Shown here in pieces: positions 1-9,978 of a stretch of 64,000 nt of DNA; position 1 is the stretch's first letter; each line of letters starts with the position of its first letter. The DNA comes from Zoogloeaceae bacterium (lineage in GTDB: Bacteria; Pseudomonadota; Gammaproteobacteria; Burkholderiales; Rhodocyclaceae). The DNA lies in contig JACKMA010000001.1 of the NCBI GenBank assembly GCA_024235635.1, positions 372,001 through 436,000 on the forward strand. The letters run 5' to 3'. The notes under the pieces are model-generated. The model had not been told where the DNA came from and ran no database searches. It saw only the letters and a program-made list of their open reading frames with translations. The translations under genes and the position numbers were made by a program.

Positions 1-1749
1 GCGCTGGCGGTGCGCGAGGCCGGCAAGAGCTGGGGCAATGCGGTCGCCGAAGTGCGCGAGGCGGTGGATTTCTGCCGCTACTACGCGGCGCGGGCACACG
101 ATTTCGACGCCGCCAGCCACCCCCCACTCGGCCCGGTGGCCTGCATCAGCCCGTGGAACTTCCCGCTGGCAATCTTCACCGGCCAGGTGGCCGCCGCGCT
201 GGCGGCCGGCAACCCGGTGCTGGCCAAGCCGGCCGAGCAGACGCCACTGATCGCGGCCGAGGCGGTGCGGCTGCTGCACCACGCCGGCATCCCCGCCGAC
301 GTCCTGCAACTGCTGCCGGGCCGCGGCGAGGTCGTCGGCGCCACCTTGGTGGCCGACCCGCGGGTGCGCGGCGTACTGTTCACCGGCTCGACCGAAGTCG
401 CGCGGCTGATCAACCGGTGCCTCGCCGAGCGCGGCGGCGACGTGCCGCTGATCGCCGAGACCGGCGGCCAGAACGCGATGATCGTCGATTCGACGGCGCT
501 GCCCGAACAGGTGGTGGCCGATGTCCTGGTCTCGAGCTTCGACTCGGCCGGCCAGCGCTGCTCGGCGCTGCGGCTGCTGTGCCTGCAGCAGGAGATCGCC
601 GACGACGTGCTCGAGATGCTGCGCGGCGCCCTCATTGAATTGCGCATCGGCGATCCGGCCGACGTGCGCACCGACGTCGGCCCGGTGATCGACGACGAGG
701 CCCGCGACGGCCTCGAGCGGCATGTCGCCGCGATGCGGGCGGCCGGCGCCCGGGTTACCCGCCGCCCGCTGCCCGAGGCCTGCCGCAAGGGCAGCTTCGT
801 CGCGCCGACGATCGTCGAACTGAAGGATTTCGCCCAGCTCGGTCGCGAGCAGTTCGGCCCGATCCTGCACGTGCTGCGCTTCGCCGCCGGCACCCTAGAC
901 GGGCTGGTCGAGCGCATCAACGACACCGGCTACGGCCTGACGATGGGCGTGCAGTCGCGCATCGACGAAACCGTGGCGCGGGTGGCGGCGACGGCCAGGG
1001 TCGGCAATCTCTACGTCAATCGCAGCATCATCGGCGCGGTGGTCGGCGTGCAGCCCTTCGGCGGCGAGGGTCTGTCCGGCACCGGCCCGAAGGCCGGCGG
1101 CCCGCTCTACCTGCACCGCCTGCTGCGCCGCAGCCCGGGGCCGGTGCTGGCCGACGGCGCGCGCACGGTCGGGCCGGCGAGCGCGCAGCCAGCCCTCGAG
1201 GCCCTGCTCGGCTGGCTCGACACCGCCGGCCGCGCCGGGCTCGACGGCGACGCCCTGGCGCGCCTGCGCGATGCCGCCGATGTGGCCAAGGCGGCCGCCC
1301 TGGCCGGGCGCACGCTGACGCTGCCGGGGCCGACCGGAGAGGACAACCGCCTGGGCTTCGTACCGCGCGGGCTGCTGGCCGGCGTTGCGGCCGACCGGGC
1401 CGGTCTGCTGCAACAGCTGATCGCCGTGCTGGCCAGCGGCAACCGCCTGCTGTGGCCGGCCGCCGAGGCATGCGCCGCGCTGGTCGGCGAACTGCCGCCC
1501 GACGTGCGGGCCCGCGTCGATTGCGCCACCGACTGGTTCGATCAGCCGATCGATGCCCTGCTGTTCGACGGCAGCGACGACGTCGCCGACGACTGGCGGC
1601 GACGGCTGGCCGTTCGCGACGGCGCACTGGTCGCGCTGCTGCGGCCGACGCCCCACTACGACGTCTCCCGGCTGGTCCATGAACGCACGCTGACGATCAA
1701 CACCACAGCCGCCGGCGGCAACGCCAGCCTGATGGCGATGGGCGGCTGA
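1..1749 (+). CDS. putA: Bifunctional proline dehydrogenase / P5C dehydrogenase, C-terminal part (partial at window edge)
   Basis: The reading frame is open at base 1, so this is the 3' part of a longer gene. What remains (about 582 residues) is the aldehyde dehydrogenase half of PutA, which oxidises glutamate semialdehyde/P5C to glutamate with NAD+. Visible marks are SPWNFP, the FTGST loop, the general-base region IAETGGQNA, the catalytic cysteine in SAGQRCSALR, and FGGEGLSGTGPKAGGP, which is typical of PutA. About 200 residues follow the ALDH core and end in INTTAAGGNASLMAMGG, the C-terminal domain found in long PutA proteins. The N-terminal proline dehydrogenase domain lies outside the window. 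The next gene starts 131 bp downstream and belongs to an amino acid importer, which fits an amino-acid catabolic neighbourhood. Confidence 0.95.
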   Translation, partial: ALAVREAGKSWGNAVAEVREAVDFCRYYAARAHDFDAASHPPLGPVACISPWNFPLAIFTGQVAAALAAGNPVLAKPAEQTPLIAAEAVRLLHHAGIPADVLQLLPGRGEVVGATLVADPRVRGVLFTGSTEVARLINRCLAERGGDVPLIAETGGQNAMIVDSTALPEQVVADVLVSSFDSAGQRCSALRLLCLQQEIADDVLEMLRGALIELRIGDPADVRTDVGPVIDDEARDGLERHVAAMRAAGARVTRRPLPEACRKGSFVAPTIVELKDFAQLGREQFGPILHVLRFAAGTLDGLVERINDTGYGLTMGVQSRIDETVARVAATARVGNLYVNRSIIGAVVGVQPFGGEGLSGTGPKAGGPLYLHRLLRRSPGPVLADGARTVGPASAQPALEALLGWLDTAGRAGLDGDALARLRDAADVAKAAALAGRTLTLPGPTGEDNRLGFVPRGLLAGVAADRAGLLQQLIAVLASGNRLLWPAAEACAALVGELPPDVRARVDCATDWFDQPIDALLFDGSDDVADDWRRRLAVRDGALVALLRPTPHYDVSRLVHERTLTINTTAAGGNASLMAMGG

Positions 1750-1837
1750 GTCGTGCCGGCCGCGGACAACCCGAATGTCGCCCGACCCGGGCTTGGATGT
1801 AAGCTCGATGCCGGCGTCGCCAACCACACAATAATCC

Positions 1838-1857
1838 GTCGGTCATCAGCGACCGAC
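1838..1857 (+). promoter_or_regulatory. Small stem-loop in the leader of the liv substrate-binding gene
   Basis: Seven bases GTCGGTC (1838-1844) pair perfectly with GACCGAC (1851-1857) across a six-base loop. The hairpin sits just upstream of the strong ribosome-binding site AAGGAGGAG near 1864 of the binding-protein gene. No convincing -35/-10 pair was found in the 131-bp gap. A role in mRNA stability or translation is inference only. Confidence 0.35.
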
Positions 1858-1880
1858 CCGTTCCAAGGAGGAGATACCCG

Positions 1881-2975
1881 ATGAACAAGACCCTGCTCGC
1901 CGCTGCCCTGGCTGCGGTCGGACTGGCCGCGCAGCCGGCGCTGGCCGAACTGCCGGTGGCGATCGCCGGCCCGATGAGCGGCCAGTACGCCTCGGCCGGT
2001 GACCAGATCCGCAAGGGTGCCGAGATGGCGATCGCCGACATCAACGCCCGCGGCGGCGTGCTCGGCGAAAAGCTGGTGCTCGAAGTCGGCGACGATGCCT
2101 GCGACCCCAAGCAGGCGGTGTCGGTGGCCAACACCATGGTGAACAAGGAGATCGTCTTCATGCACGGGCACTGGTGCTCGAGTTCGACGATTCCGGCCTC
2201 GGACGTCTATTACGAGGCCGACATCCCGATGGCCACGGTGTCGACCAACCCGCAGGTGACCGAGCGCGGCCTCGAGAACATCTTCCGCATCATGGGCCGC
2301 GACGACCAGCAGGGCATGGTCGCGGGCACCTACCTGGCCGACCATTTCAAGGGCAAGAAGATCGCCGTGGTCGACGACAAAAGCGCCTACGGCAAGGGCC
2401 TCGCCGACGAGATCGCCAAGGCGATGACGGCCCGCGGCATCGAGCCGGCGCTGCGCGAATCGATCACCGCCGGCGAAAAGGACTACTCCGGCCTGGTGAC
2501 CAAGCTCAAGCGCGACGGCGTCGAGGTGATGGCCTATGGCGGCTACCACACCGAGGTCGCGCTGATCCTGCGCCAGGCGCAGCAGGCCGGCCTCGACCTG
2601 ACGGTGATGGGCGGCGACACGATGACCAATTCCGAGCTGGTCACCGCCGCCGGCCCGGCCGCCGACAAGGTGCTGTTCACGTTCTCGCCCGACCCGCGCA
2701 AAAACGCCTCGGCGGCGCCGGTGGTCGAGAAGTTCCGCGCCGCCAAGATCGAGCCCGAAGGCTACGTGCTGTACGCCTACGCCGCGATGCAACTGTTCGA
2801 GCAGGCCGCCACCGCAGCCGGCAGCACCGACTACGACGCCCTGCAGAAGGCGATGCGCGAGGGCAGCTTCGACACCGTGATCGGCAACCTGTCGTTCGAC
2901 GCCAAGGGCGACCAGAAGGCACCGGGCTTCGTCGTCTACCAGTGGCAGGGCGGCCAGTACGACTACGCCCGCTGA
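1881..2975 (+). CDS. Branched-chain amino acid ABC transporter, periplasmic substrate-binding protein (LivJ/LivK type)
   Basis: A 364-residue type I periplasmic binding protein that should capture leucine, isoleucine, valine or related compounds and deliver them to the LivHMGF permease encoded next. It has a signal peptide (MNKTLLAAALAAVGLAAQPALA, cleavage after ALA) followed by the family opening LPVAIAGPMSGQYASAGDQI. Other landmarks are NARGGVLGEKL and a substrate-loop region around HGHWCSSSTIPAS. A very strong Shine-Dalgarno sequence (AAGGAGGAG) lies upstream of the ATG. It is first in a five-gene liv operon and is followed by a stable hairpin, a common arrangement that lets binding protein be made in excess over permease. 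The true ligand cannot be read from sequence. Confidence 0.93.
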   Translation: MNKTLLAAALAAVGLAAQPALAELPVAIAGPMSGQYASAGDQIRKGAEMAIADINARGGVLGEKLVLEVGDDACDPKQAVSVANTMVNKEIVFMHGHWCSSSTIPASDVYYEADIPMATVSTNPQVTERGLENIFRIMGRDDQQGMVAGTYLADHFKGKKIAVVDDKSAYGKGLADEIAKAMTARGIEPALRESITAGEKDYSGLVTKLKRDGVEVMAYGGYHTEVALILRQAQQAGLDLTVMGGDTMTNSELVTAAGPAADKVLFTFSPDPRKNASAAPVVEKFRAAKIEPEGYVLYAYAAMQLFEQAATAAGSTDYDALQKAMREGSFDTVIGNLSFDAKGDQKAPGFVVYQWQGGQYDYAR

Positions 2976-2982
2976 CGGCCGT

Positions 2983-3010
2983 CGCCACCCGCCCGCCCCG
3001 GCGGGTGGCG
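2983..3010 (+). promoter_or_regulatory. Strong intercistronic stem-loop after the liv binding-protein gene
   Basis: CGCCACCCGC (2983-2992) pairs perfectly with GCGGGTGGCG (3001-3010), and a further C-G pair closes the loop to six bases. It lies 8 bp after the stop codon of the binding-protein gene and about 100 bp before livH. There is no T-tract, so it is unlikely to be a full intrinsic terminator. In ABC operons such hairpins commonly protect the upstream mRNA from 3' exonucleases or give partial termination. Confidence 0.6.
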
Positions 3011-3116
3011 GACCTTGCCGCGGGCCGCTACGACGACCGCGCATCCTGATCCTGAACGCACCCCGGTCCGTCGCTCCCGCGGCGGCGGCACCGGTACGCC
3101 ATGCGAGGGGGTTTCC

Positions 3117-4031
<915 letters not shown>

Positions 4032-4064
4032 TGAGCATGTCCGCCCGGCCGCCCGAAGGGCATG

Positions 4065-4109
4065 CGACCCCTCCCCTGGGAAGGATGTCGCGAAGCGAAA
4101 GGAGGGTCG
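4065..4109 (+). promoter_or_regulatory. Hairpin that includes the livM ribosome-binding site
   Basis: CGACCCCTCC (4065-4074) is complementary, with one bulged C, to GGAGGGTCG (4101-4109). The 26-base loop holds a smaller TCGC/GCGA stem. The 3' arm contains the livM Shine-Dalgarno sequence AAAGGAGG (4098-4105), four to five bases from pairing free to the ATG at 4114. Folding could therefore reduce livM initiation, or the hairpin may just be a processing or repeat element. Confidence 0.45.
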
Positions 4110-4113
4110 TGCG

Positions 4114-5429
4114 ATGAGCGCGGTCGTGTTCGCCCACCACGCCATGACCCCGGCCGAACGCCTGCGCGACGCCGGCTGGATCGCCTTCGTCGCGCTGGTG
4201 CTCGGCATCCCGCTGATCGGCCTGACCACGGTCGATGCCGGCGGCCGGCTCGAGGTGGCGACCCGCTTCGGCCTGCTGGCGGTGTTCGTCGCGGTCGCCT
4301 TCGCCGGCCGCCTCGTGCTGCGCTACGGCCTCGATCACGCCAGAGCCCGCCGCCTGCGCCGGGTGCAGGCCGGCACCGAAGCCGACGACGGGCGCGCACT
4401 GGCGCAGCGCGTCGTCACGGTGCTGGGCTGGTTCGCCCTCGGCGCCGCCGTGGCGCTGCCGCTGGTCTTCTCGGGCAACCGCTACGTGGTGGACACCGCC
4501 ACCACGGTGCTGATCTACGTCATGCTGGGCTGGGGGCTCAACGTGGTGGTCGGGCTGGCGGGCCTGCTCGACCTCGGCTACGTCGCCTTCTACGCAGTCG
4601 GCGCCTACAGCTACGCCCTGCTGTCCACCCAGTACGGCTGGGGCTTCTGGCAGGCGCTGCCGGTGTCGGGCGCGCTGGCGGCGAGCTTCGGCATCCTGCT
4701 CGGCTACCCGATCCTGCGCCTGCGCGGCGACTACCTGGCGATCGTCACACTCGGCTTCGGCGAGATCATCCGCATCATCCTGGTGAACTGGACCGAGTTC
4801 TCGAACGGGCCCAACGGCATCAGCTCGATCCCGCGGCCGAGCTTCTTCGGGCTCGAATTCTCGCGGCGTCCGGCCGCAGGCGAGCAGAGCTTCGCCGCCT
4901 TCTTCGGCCTCGACTACTCGCCGATGCAGCGCCTGATCTTTCTCTACTACGTGATCCTGGTGCTGGCCCTGGCGACCCACGTGTTCGTCTCGCGACTGCG
5001 CCGGCTACCGGTCGGTCGCGCCTGGGAAGCCCTGCGCGAGGACGAGATCGCGTGCCGCGCGATGGGCATGAACACCACCAACATCAAGCTCTCGGCCTTC
5101 GCCATCGGCGCCATGCTGGGCGGCTTCGCGGGGGTCTTCTTCGCCGCCCGCCAGGGCTTCATCTCGCCCGAGAGCTTCGTCTTCACCGAATCGGCGATCG
5201 TGCTCGCGATCGTCGTGCTCGGCGGCATGGGCTCCCAGATGGGGGTGGTGCTGGCGGCCACGCTGCTGGTGCTGATCCCGGAGTTCGGCCGCAACTTCGC
5301 CGAATACCGGATGCTGCTGTTCGGCGCCGCGATGGTGCTGATCATGGTATGGAAGCCGGGCGGGCTGCTCAGCCACCGGGAGCCGACGCTGCGCCTCGGC
5401 GCGGCCGCGAAGGCCACGGAGGGTGGGCG

Positions 5430-5433
<4 letters not shown>
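4114..5433 (+). CDS. livM: Branched-chain amino acid ABC transporter permease LivM
   Basis: Second permease subunit of the liv importer, 439 residues, on the long side because of an N-terminal extension with extra hydrophobic helices before the core, as in many LivM proteins. The core begins near VLIYVMLGWGLNVVVGLAGLLDLGYVAFYAVGAYS. It also shows LRLRGDYLAIVTLGFGEIIRI and the ATPase-contact loop WEALREDEIACRAMGMN. The segment ending VVLGGMGSQMGVVLAA is also characteristic. The ATG at 4114 has AAAGGAGG nine bases upstream. Its stop overlaps the livG start (ATGA at 5430-5433), so the two subunits are translationally coupled. Confidence 0.93.
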
Positions 5434-6958
<1,525 letters not shown>

Positions 6959-6975
6959 CGCCTGCTCACGCCGCG

Positions 6976-7893
6976 ATGACACCCCGGACCCCCGCCGCGG
7001 CGCACTGGCTGCCCTTCGTCGTGCTCGGCATCGGCCTGCTCGCGGTCTCGTTCGGCGCCATCCTGGCGCGGCTGGCCCAGGCCGAGCAGGTGCCGTCGCT
7101 GGTGGTCGCGACCTGGCGCCTGGGCCTGGCGGCGCTGATCGTGACGCCGCTGGCGCTGATCCAGGGGCGGCGCGAGCTGCGGCATCTGACCCGGCGTCAA
7201 CTGGGGATGACGCTGGCGGCCGGGCTTTGCCTGGCGCTGCACTTCGCGACCTGGATCACTTCCCTCGAATACACCTCGGTGGCATCGAGCACCGCGCTGG
7301 TCACCACCAACCCGCTGTGGATCGGCCTCGCCGCCTTCGTGCTGTTCGGCGAACGCCCGCACCGGCTGATGATCGGCGGCATCGCGCTGTCGCTGGCCGG
7401 CAGCCTGCTGATCTTCTGGAGCGACAGCCAGAGTGCCGAGGCCGGCCGCGCGCCCCTGCTCGGCAATGCGCTGGCGCTCGTCGGCAGCTGGTGCTTCTCG
7501 GCCTACCTGCTGATCGGCCGCCGGCTGCGCGCCGGCCTCGGCCTGGCCACCTACATCTGGCTTGCCTACGGCGCCGCGGCGCTGTTGCTGGTGGCCGCCA
7601 GCAGCGCCGCCGGCACATCGCTGTTGGCCCATTCCGGCACCGCCTGGGCGGTGCTGCTGGGCATGGCGCTCGGCCCGCAACTGCTCGGCCACACTGCCTA
7701 CAACTGGTCGCTGCGCCATGTCTCGGCGACTTTCGTCGCGGTGGTCACGCTGGGCGAGCCGGTCTGCGCCGCGCTGCTGGCCTGGCTGATGTTCGCCGAA
7801 GGCTTCGCGCCGCTCCAGTTCGCTGGCTTCAGCCTGCTGCTGGCCGGCATCTACCTCGCCGCCCGGGGGGAGACCGTGCGTTCGCACGGGTAG
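6976..7893 (+). CDS. DMT-superfamily EamA transporter
   Basis: A 305-residue inner-membrane protein with about ten hydrophobic helices arranged as two EamA repeats, the fold of drug/metabolite exporters. The second repeat contains GEPVCAALLAWLMFAEG, the usual conserved proline-containing end. Substrate cannot be deduced; related proteins export amino acids, purines or other metabolites. Its position 17 bp after livF could mean an overflow exporter working beside the amino acid importer, but this is inference. A short perfect inverted repeat (CCGTGC/GCACGG) overlaps the end of the gene, and a second (GGAGTG/CACTCC, 7892-7907) follows it. Neither has a T-tract. Confidence 0.85.
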   Translation: MTPRTPAAAHWLPFVVLGIGLLAVSFGAILARLAQAEQVPSLVVATWRLGLAALIVTPLALIQGRRELRHLTRRQLGMTLAAGLCLALHFATWITSLEYTSVASSTALVTTNPLWIGLAAFVLFGERPHRLMIGGIALSLAGSLLIFWSDSQSAEAGRAPLLGNALALVGSWCFSAYLLIGRRLRAGLGLATYIWLAYGAAALLLVAASSAAGTSLLAHSGTAWAVLLGMALGPQLLGHTAYNWSLRHVSATFVAVVTLGEPVCAALLAWLMFAEGFAPLQFAGFSLLLAGIYLAARGETVRSHG

Positions 7894-8230
7894 GAGTGTG
7901 GGCACTCCGACGCTTCCTGACCGCTCAGGCGCTCAGGGCGCCGGCAGCGACCCGCTCCCGCCTTTCCGGAGGGCAGGACTCGAACGGCAAGTATCGGAGG
8001 CGAGCGGCCGCCTGGAGTGATCTTCGTATGCCGGCACCTCGGCCTGAGCGGTCAATCAGGCCGCGGTCCATGATCGGCTCAGTCCGGCCATCAGCCGACG
8101 GTCGTGGTTACATTTCGATTTCTAGAGGCGGGGCCGGCCCAAATCCGCTTGAACGGCCGGTTTACGGCGACCAACTTGGGCTCTTCGTTCGCACAAGCCG
8201 GCCAGAGCCATCAGTCAGCGTGCGCATCGA
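7894..8230. other. Gene-free intergenic stretch with a long nested stem-loop
   Basis: No credible protein gene was found between the EamA gene and the first island gene. The main content is a nested inverted repeat. TGACCGCTCAGGC (7918-7930) is perfectly complementary to GCCTGAGCGGTCA (8042-8054). Inside it GCCGGCA (7940-7946) pairs with TGCCGGC (8029-8035), and a small hairpin AGGCG/CGCCT lies at 7998-8013. This could be a structured RNA, a protein-binding site or the remnant of a repeat element. The stretch ends at the left inverted repeat of the accessory island. Confidence 0.5.
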
Positions 8231-8269
8231 ATAGCTGCCGTCGGGCGGAAGCGGTATGCTTTCCGCCTA
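8231..8269 (+). repeat. Left copy of a 39-bp inverted repeat bounding the accessory island
   Basis: Positions 8231-8269 are the reverse complement of 10800-10838 with four mismatches over 39 bases; the last 21 bases (AAGCGGTATGC... through to CCGCCTA) match without error. The two copies face each other and enclose about 2.5 kb with five small genes of visibly lower GC than the flanks. No short direct target duplication was recognised just outside. Confidence 0.75.
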
Positions 8270-8327
8270 AAGTTGTCCCGATAATGGCGAACCACCCGTG
8301 GGCGCCAAATTGCTTAAGTTTCAGAGG

Positions 8328-8690
8328 ATGGACGCTTACGACTCCGTGACCGCGAAGGTGCAAGCCATCTTTGAGGAGATTGCCGGTGCGCGCGCTGCGG
8401 TACTTCGTGGCGACCACGCGGCACGCGAAGCGAATGCCATCTTAGCTAATGCGCTAGCGGAGGACATCGATCAGATCCGGGCAGATGAGATGGCGTTTCA
8501 TCTGGTCGATTGGAACTCAGATGCAGCGTTCATTGTTGCGTTCCTGCTGTTTCCAGATCGCTTTACCCCCGCAGAACTGAGAGCAGCGGCTGACCTCTTC
8601 CTCGTCCACGTCCCGGCACACGTTCTGGCGGCTGCAAGACTTGGTGGGTATGAAGCTACGGACATCTTTCGAGGGGCGGATGCGACTTAG
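8328..8690 (+). CDS. Hypothetical protein (island gene)
   Basis: A 120-residue soluble, largely helical protein that I do not recognise. The N-terminal half contains a predicted amphipathic stretch (AKVQAIFEEIAGARAAVL). The C-terminal half has the hydrophobic run AAFIVAFLLFPDRF followed by ELRAAADLFLVHVPAHVLAAA. ATG at 8328 was chosen; AGAGG abuts it directly, so a GTG at 8298 in the same frame (adding ten residues) is a real alternative. Codon use and base composition are clearly different from the very GC-rich neighbours, in line with acquisition by transfer. It is the first gene inside the left inverted repeat. Confidence 0.6.
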   Translation: MDAYDSVTAKVQAIFEEIAGARAAVLRGDHAAREANAILANALAEDIDQIRADEMAFHLVDWNSDAAFIVAFLLFPDRFTPAELRAAADLFLVHVPAHVLAAARLGGYEATDIFRGADAT

Positions 8691-8756
8691 ACATGTGTCG
8701 CGACCGATGTACCACGCGCTGGGCTCGCGGAACACGGCCGAGCGCAGGCGTTGGCG

Positions 8757-9107
8757 ATGAGTCCCCGGCGCGTCCATAGGCTCATGCTCGATCACTTCCC
8801 TGCGTGCCGAGAAGTCGACTGTGAGTGGGTTGTGGCTGTCGATCAAGACGGGTTAGTCGTGCCAGTAGCCGAGAAACTCATCAATGAGAACATCGAAGGG
8901 GACGAATTGCTTATTGAAGTACGCCGGAACACGGGTGCTTGCTTGGGTCGGAGCGAAGCGCTCGCCTACATCAAAGAGCATGCAGAGAGCGGAATGAGGA
9001 TCGCAAATCGATCGTTTGACGGGTTTGTAGTTATTGCTTCTAACGGCGTTGCTACCGGATGGAGAGCTGAAGCTGCGACTTCAACCGACCCGGAACGCGA
9101 TGATTGA
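8757..9107 (+). CDS. Hypothetical protein (island gene)
   Basis: A 116-residue protein of unknown function, probably cytoplasmic, without signal peptide or membrane helix. It alternates short strands and helices (CEWVVAVDQDGLVVPVAEKL, GDELLIEVRRN) and could be a small alpha/beta fold, but no family is recognised. ATG 8757 is preferred; a TTG six bases upstream is possible. It follows the previous island gene by 66 bp on the same strand. The base composition is atypical for the window. The start overlaps a GTTGGCG heptamer that is only loosely like a cassette boundary. Confidence 0.6.
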   Translation: MSPRRVHRLMLDHFPACREVDCEWVVAVDQDGLVVPVAEKLINENIEGDELLIEVRRNTGACLGRSEALAYIKEHAESGMRIANRSFDGFVVIASNGVATGWRAEAATSTDPERDD

Positions 9108-9325
9108 CCAAAAAACTACAGCGCGATTCCGGTCCAACCTGAACACGAGCTGGCGGCAGCAGTCGACCGTCAAGGCGCTGCGCGTTTCGTCGTAGGTGGC
9201 CCGCCGTCGTTGAGCGGCAGCTTAGGGGAAGCGAACCTCCACCGGCGGCTTTCCGGCGATGAATCAGAGGGTGTGTCGGTCGCAACCCGACCCAATGGAG
9301 CCGGTCAGAAATCCAAGAACCTGCC
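9108..9325. other. Gene-free stretch with degenerate GC-rich repeats inside the island
   Basis: No protein gene is supported here. Around 9209-9275 the sequence carries two units of a degenerate repeat (TTGAGCGGCAGCTTAGGGG and ACCGGCGGCTTTCCGGCG). Related units recur at 8160-8270 and 10800-11065. GTCCAAC at 9132-9138 and GTTGAGC at 9209-9215 match the two attC core consensus heptamers, but the arms between them pair poorly, so this is not called as an attC site. Confidence 0.4.
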
Positions 9326-9398
9326 GTTCAACGTTGGAGTTCACCCGCCTGCGGAGGCGGGCGAAGCCTGCTGTAGCAGGTCGGATGCAACGATGGGC
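9326..9398 (-). repeat. Candidate integron attC site (59-base-element-like) of the 9398-9892 cassette
   Basis: Read on the minus strand, this 73-base segment begins at the last base of the stop codon of the 9398-9892 gene. It starts with GCCCATC (one mismatch to RYYYAAC) and ends with GTTGAAC (perfect GTTRRRY). Next to the end lies GGGTGAACTCCAAC, very like the conserved left arm seen in many attC sites. Two interior hairpins are visible, CCTGCT/AGCAGG and CCCGCCT/AGGCGGG. Length, position directly at the stop codon, and both core heptamers fit an attC. No integrase gene is in the window. Confidence 0.55.
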
Positions 9399-9892
9399 TA
9401 AATGGCGGGCGGTTCATTGGCAAATCGTTTGAGCCGCGCGAGCCGAAGCAACGCAAACGACCGGCGCAGAACCAGCCCGGAAGGTATTGACTTCGCATCT
9501 ACAAGAATGTCGTAGCTGGACCCGTACCGCAGGAGCTGTCGCCGGTAGAGGTTACTCAGCGTCTCGAGTTCTGCATGCACCGGGGCAGTAAGAATGGTGA
9601 GCCCCGAATGTGCTTCGATGGCTGCAACGAGTTTCAAGAGGTTGTGGCCATACACGCGCAGCTTGGGTTTGAAGACGTCGTAGTCGACCATGAGCAAGTA
9701 GCCCTTGCCGAGAACCTCGATACCTTGGCAAAGGAGGTGTAGTACGGCGTACTCGGATGCGCGGCGTTGCCGAAGCAAGATTGCGGCCCCCAGGAATGCC
9801 TTGCCTTTCTCGTACATGGATCTGCCGATGATGCCTTTCGCATACGGAGTGCAGACTCCTGCGCCTGTTGCACTGAGGATGTTGGTAGCCAT
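9398..9892 (-). CDS. Hypothetical protein, possibly HEPN-like (cassette gene)
   Basis: A 164-residue helical protein. The central part (YEKGKAFLGAAILLRQRR, then HLLCQGIEVLGKGYLLM, then LRVYGHNLLKLVAAIE) resembles small HEPN-fold proteins in which two long helices are followed by a conserved basic-x-GH segment. This is a fold-level impression, not a firm family call. HEPN proteins are often RNases or nucleotide-binding modules in toxin-antitoxin and defence loci. The start at 9892 is chosen because it falls 11 bases after an attC-like boundary; an internal ATG at 9817 is an alternative. The gene is immediately followed by a candidate attC site, so it looks like a one-gene integron cassette. 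Confidence 0.6.
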   Translation of the reverse strand: MATNILSATGAGVCTPYAKGIIGRSMYEKGKAFLGAAILLRQRRASEYAVLHLLCQGIEVLGKGYLLMVDYDVFKPKLRVYGHNLLKLVAAIEAHSGLTILTAPVHAELETLSNLYRRQLLRYGSSYDILVDAKSIPSGLVLRRSFALLRLARLKRFANEPPAI

Positions 9893-9902
9893 CTAGCGTA
9901 GG

Positions 9903-9965
9903 GCTAATCGGCGCTGCGCGGCATTGTTGCGCAGCGTCCAGTGGCCGAAGGGAGCAAGGTTGAGC
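9903..9965 (-). repeat. Weaker attC-like site between two island genes
   Basis: On the minus strand GCTCAAC (9965-9959) fits RYYYAAC perfectly and GATTAGC (9909-9903) fits GTTRRRY with two mismatches. The flanking arms are imperfectly complementary over about 16 bases, as in attC sites. An interior hairpin CGCTGCGC/GCGCAGCG is present. It begins 13 bases after the stop codon of the 9979-10425 gene and ends 11 bases before the next start, exactly the expected place for a cassette junction. Confidence 0.35.
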
Positions 9966-9978
9966 GCCATGCTAGGTT

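Noticed and set aside
7970..7990. tRNA T-arm-like string GGACTCGAAC
   Set aside because: No acceptor stem, anticodon arm or D-arm can be drawn around it on either strand.
8690..8757. Possible cassette junction between the two plus-strand island genes (GTTGGCG)
   Set aside because: Two mismatches to GTTRRRY and no partner RYYYAAC near the preceding stop codon.
9132..9215. Possible plus-strand attC (GTCCAAC ... GTTGAGC) after the 8757-9107 gene
   Set aside because: Both core heptamers fit the consensus, but the inner arms are not complementary and the second heptamer coincides with a unit of the degenerate repeat family.
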